Origin: Owenia fusiformis
Taxonomy: Eukaryota; Annelida; Polychaeta; Sabellida; Oweniidae
Direction: 5' to 3'
Assembly: GCA_903813345.2 (NCBI GenBank)
Contig: CAIIXF020000010.1
Span: forward strand, 20,969,181 to 21,033,180
DNA length: 64,000 nucleotides
Part shown: positions 61,603 to 64,000 of the stretch, piece by piece
Layout of the letters: each line of letters opens with the position of its first letter
How positions within the stretch are numbered: position 1 is the stretch's first letter
Notes under the pieces: model-generated
What the model saw: only the letters and a program-made list of their open reading frames with translations
Databases searched by the model: none
What the model was told of the DNA's origin: nothing
Translations under genes and position numbers: made by a program

Positions 61603-62172
61603 TAGTGGTGTCAATTAACCGCTTGAGCATTAACCGGTTAACCGGTGGTTTTTATCGGTTAAAGTCGGTTAACCGGCGGGAAAATTTAAACTGATAATTT
61701 CAAATGAAATCTTCATCTTCGATCTTGAAAGTTGAAAAAAATTGGAAAAATGATATACCGGCGTTTATTCGTCAAGCTTTACGCTATTCTATGTAAGCAA
61801 GCGCGGGAAAGCAATGTGGCAGGAATTAAAGTTGCTGATTGGATGTTTGTAAGGAATTATCGGACCTATCACATGTATGAGTAGCTCACATGAAACTGAC
61901 GCTTGAAAAACAAACAGATTAAAATGCAAAGTAAGCGCGGTAAAGCAATGTGGCAGGGATTAGAGTTGCTGATTGGATGTTTGTAAGGAGTTATAGGACT
62001 TATGACATGTATGAGTAGCTTACGTGAAACTGACACCATAAAACCAAACGGATTAGCATGCAAAATAAGCGCGGGAAATAACAGAAGTATACACGGTCAA
62101 CTAACCGCCCATAAAAACACAGACCGGTCAAGGCATTATCGGCGGTTAACCGGTTAATACTTGACACCTCTA
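61603..62172. mobile_element. hAT-type MITE with exact 8-bp TSD and internal duplication
   Basis: The 570-bp element starts TAGTGGTGTCAA and ends TTGACACCTCTA; GTGAGTAA flanks both ends (61595-61602, 62173-62180). Subterminal CGGTTAACCGG words occur in both orientations. The centre is a duplicated unit of about 130 bp (GCGCGGGAAAGCAATGTGGC onward at about 61801, again at about 61934, and partly at about 62067). No transposase is encoded; minus-strand frames here translate the duplicated unit. Confidence 0.9.
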
Positions 62173-62376
62173 GTGAGTAAGGCTGTGAAACATGAGAGAA
62201 AGAATGGGCAATACAATATAAAATGAGTAAATTATGCATCCATGAAAGAATGAATAGAGAGAGAGGATGAGTGAGATGCTTCAGTGATAGAATTAGAGTA
62301 ATTCATGGTGGAATGAGTGAGTGATATATGAGTAATAGAATGAGTGGGTGAAACATGAGTGATAGAGTGACAGTGG
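62173..62376. repeat. GAGTGAGTAA-type tandem region (middle segment)
   Basis: Repeated GAATGAGTGAGTGA, TGAGTAATAGAATGAGTG and AACATGAG words. Similar DNA precedes the hAT element (61575-61602) and follows the mariner-like element (63466-63712). Confidence 0.8.
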
Positions 62377-62378
62377 TA

Positions 62379-63464
62379 CGAGGGGTGATCAATAAGTAAT
62401 GGACGCTTTTTTACACAGATGCTTTTTATAGACCAATCCCTTCGATTTTCTTACCAGTGATTTATCATTCAATTATCTATCAACCCTGAAGATTTGAAGA
62501 CAAAATATATAATACATGTTGATATATCCTCATTTCTGTGAAGGAGGTACGGGTACCCCGGGACCGACATTTACGTCACATATTCTGAAGATATTTAACA
62601 TGCAATGCAGTTGAATGCAGGCTGAACAAAACAAACCATTATGGTCATGAATTACCCCATTTTGTTATGCCATAGTTGATTTTGAATATTTTATCAGCAC
62701 TATGTGGTATTCATGCCACATTTATTCCACAGGGCCCTCTAAATAGTGCTACATGTACACAATTCCTCATCCTCTTAACTCAAGATTGTAAGACAAGGCT
62801 GAATCCATTCTCTGACATGGTAGCAAGATACAGTTGCATGGGTTGTTTTATTTAATCAATGTTAATAAACCTGCGTCTCCATATGTCTCTAACCTCTCTT
62901 TCTCTATAGAAATAAGTAGTATATAGAAATAAACAAGTCACATGTGAGCAGATGTGGACAATATAGTGCATTGCTCAATGGCTCAACTTTGAGGTCTATG
63001 GTATTGTTTTCTGAACATTTTGGGATCTATGGGCAGGTGCATTGACCATATGGAGTAGGGTGTTCCCTTCTCTCACCACCCCTTTCTTCCACAATGCTTT
63101 CTCAAATTGACCTGCAAACCCCTTCCATACAACACTCTGACATTACAATACTTTTTGTTTATATGTTACCAGTCAGCAAAAGAATTCAACCAATACTACA
63201 CTTGTTGCACATAAAAAGTTCAAATCTAACTCAAATTTACCAAACTGGCTAAAAACTGAATATGTGACGTAAATGTCGGTCCCGGGGTACCTGTACCTCC
63301 TTCACAAAAATAAGGATATATCAACATGTATTACATATTTTGTCTTCCAATCTTCAGAATTGATAGATAATTGAATGATGTATCACTGGTAGGAAAATCA
63401 AAGGGATTGGTCAATAAAAAGTATCTGGGTAAAAAAGCGTCCATTACTTATTGATCACCCCTCG
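62379..63464. mobile_element. Mariner-like MITE with about 205-bp terminal inverted repeats
   Basis: The element starts CGAGGGGTGATCAATAAGTA and ends TACTTATTGATCACCCCTCG, flanked by TA on both sides. The inverted repeat continues for about 205 bp (62379 to about 62587 and about 63258 to 63464), including GGTACCCCGGGACCGACATT TACGTCACATATTC on the left. CGAGGGGTG.TCA.AAGT ends and TA targets are characteristic of mariner-like elements. The roughly 670-bp centre has no transposase frame. Arms differ by a few substitutions. Confidence 0.88.
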
Positions 63465-63465
63465 T

Positions 63466-63712
63466 ATATGAGTGAGTAATATATGAGTTATAGAATGAGT
63501 GAGTAATACATGAGTAAATGAATGAGTGAGTAATAAATGAGTAAATGAATGAGTGAGTAATACATGAATAAGTGAATGAGTGAGTAATACATGAGTAAAT
63601 GAATGAGTGAGTAATATATGAGCGATAGAATTAGAGTGAGCGGTGCATAAGTGAGTGACATTTGAGTAAAAGAATGAGTGAGTGATATGTGAGTGATAGA
63701 AGAGAATGAATG
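63466..63712. repeat. 26-27-bp tandem array (GAGTGAGTAATACATGAGTAAAT)
   Basis: Several copies of TGAGTGAGTAATACATGAGT AAATGAA, with drift at both ends. Long minus-strand frames (63444-63787) are translations of this array. Confidence 0.88.
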
Positions 63713-64000
63713 CTGACATTGATTGTAATGAGTTGACAAAATACATGCAACATGAGTATCATTCAACATCATATGAATTCTTTTCAACGTTTATATCGCA
63801 GGTTTGTGTATATCATCTCTGTCATTGCCATATATCTACTCCTTCAGATATCAATACTCTCTGGATAAATAATGTATTTCAAAGAAAACTTTTAGATAGT
63901 ATCTGATACAGTTTGTTCCCATTTTGACACTATTAATTCATCAGATATAATATCGAGTCTCTATTAGTTCAAAAACGTATCAAATCCAGAAATGATTTGT

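Larger units (their letters stand above)
61541..64000. other. Downstream intron; no exon found to the window end
   Basis: The interval is a GAGTGAGTAA-rich tandem region interrupted by an hAT MITE and a mariner-like MITE. The next expected exons (FN3-2, membrane helix) are not visible. An acceptor-like TATATCGCAG at about 63790 is followed by an in-frame stop in phase 1. Confidence 0.7.

Noticed and set aside
63444-63787. Minus-strand frames of about 100 residues rich in LLTHSFTH
   Set aside because: Translation of the GAGTGAGTAA tandem array.
63790-63870. Acceptor-like TATATCGCAG followed by an open stretch, considered as the next linker or FN3-2 exon
   Set aside because: The pyrimidine tract is poor, no FN3 motif is present and the frame closes with TAA without a donor.

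Overview
The window is intronic-scale animal DNA carrying one recognisable protein-coding gene on the + strand. Coding exons are short and dispersed, are bounded by GT/AG splice sites, and are separated by introns of about 0.2 to 24 kb. The background is AT-rich and full of degraded transposable elements and minisatellites. This points to an invertebrate bilaterian with a moderately large genome; the sequence does not let me name the phylum with confidence. There is no sign of prokaryotic gene organisation, rRNA, CRISPR or an intact tRNA.

The gene is an orthologue of the Turtle / IGSF9 (Dasm1, IGSF9B) family of neuronal adhesion proteins. In Drosophila Turtle and vertebrate IGSF9/IGSF9B these are type I membrane proteins with five Ig domains, two FN3 domains, a transmembrane helix and a cytoplasmic tail. 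I could place Ig1 (8187-8543), Ig2 (32668-32937), Ig3 in two exons (45488-45593, 45849-46030), Ig4 in two exons (49149-49299, 49898-50031), Ig5 in two exons (50480-50595, 51125-51278), FN3-1 in two exons (51794-51905, 55796-55974) and two probable linker exons (58805-58834, 61460-61540). A 21-nt microexon candidate (36978-36998) lies between Ig2 and Ig3. Every domain boundary is a phase-1 intron; the introns inside domains are phase 2, 2, 0 and 2. The thirteen pieces join in one open frame of 1,893 nt (631 codons). The usual signal-peptide exon, FN3-2, the membrane span and the tail are not found and probably lie outside the window.

Three features could diversify the protein. The first is a possible internal first exon with its own signal peptide (28691-28784) that would splice in frame to Ig2 and omit Ig1. 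The second is the microexon. The third is a pair of competing in-frame donors in the exon at 61460.

The introns hold a readable record of mobile elements. There is a Helitron-like element (16589-18812) whose unoccupied insertion site is preserved in an adjacent tandem duplicate. A near-perfect 1-kb foldback element (13753-14755) has an older relative around 29.78-31.28 kb, and that relative is split by a Mutator-like MITE with a 9-bp target duplication; a deleted sibling MITE at 32998 also has a 9-bp duplication. Two hAT-type MITEs have exact 8-bp duplications (43424, 61603). A mariner-like MITE has TIRs of about 205 bp (62379). A GC-rich CCGGCC-rich MITE lies at 38735. There are six copies of a small TA-flanked family and several other dispersed families. 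Minisatellites with 36-bp and 42-bp units create long but meaningless reading frames in several frames and on both strands.
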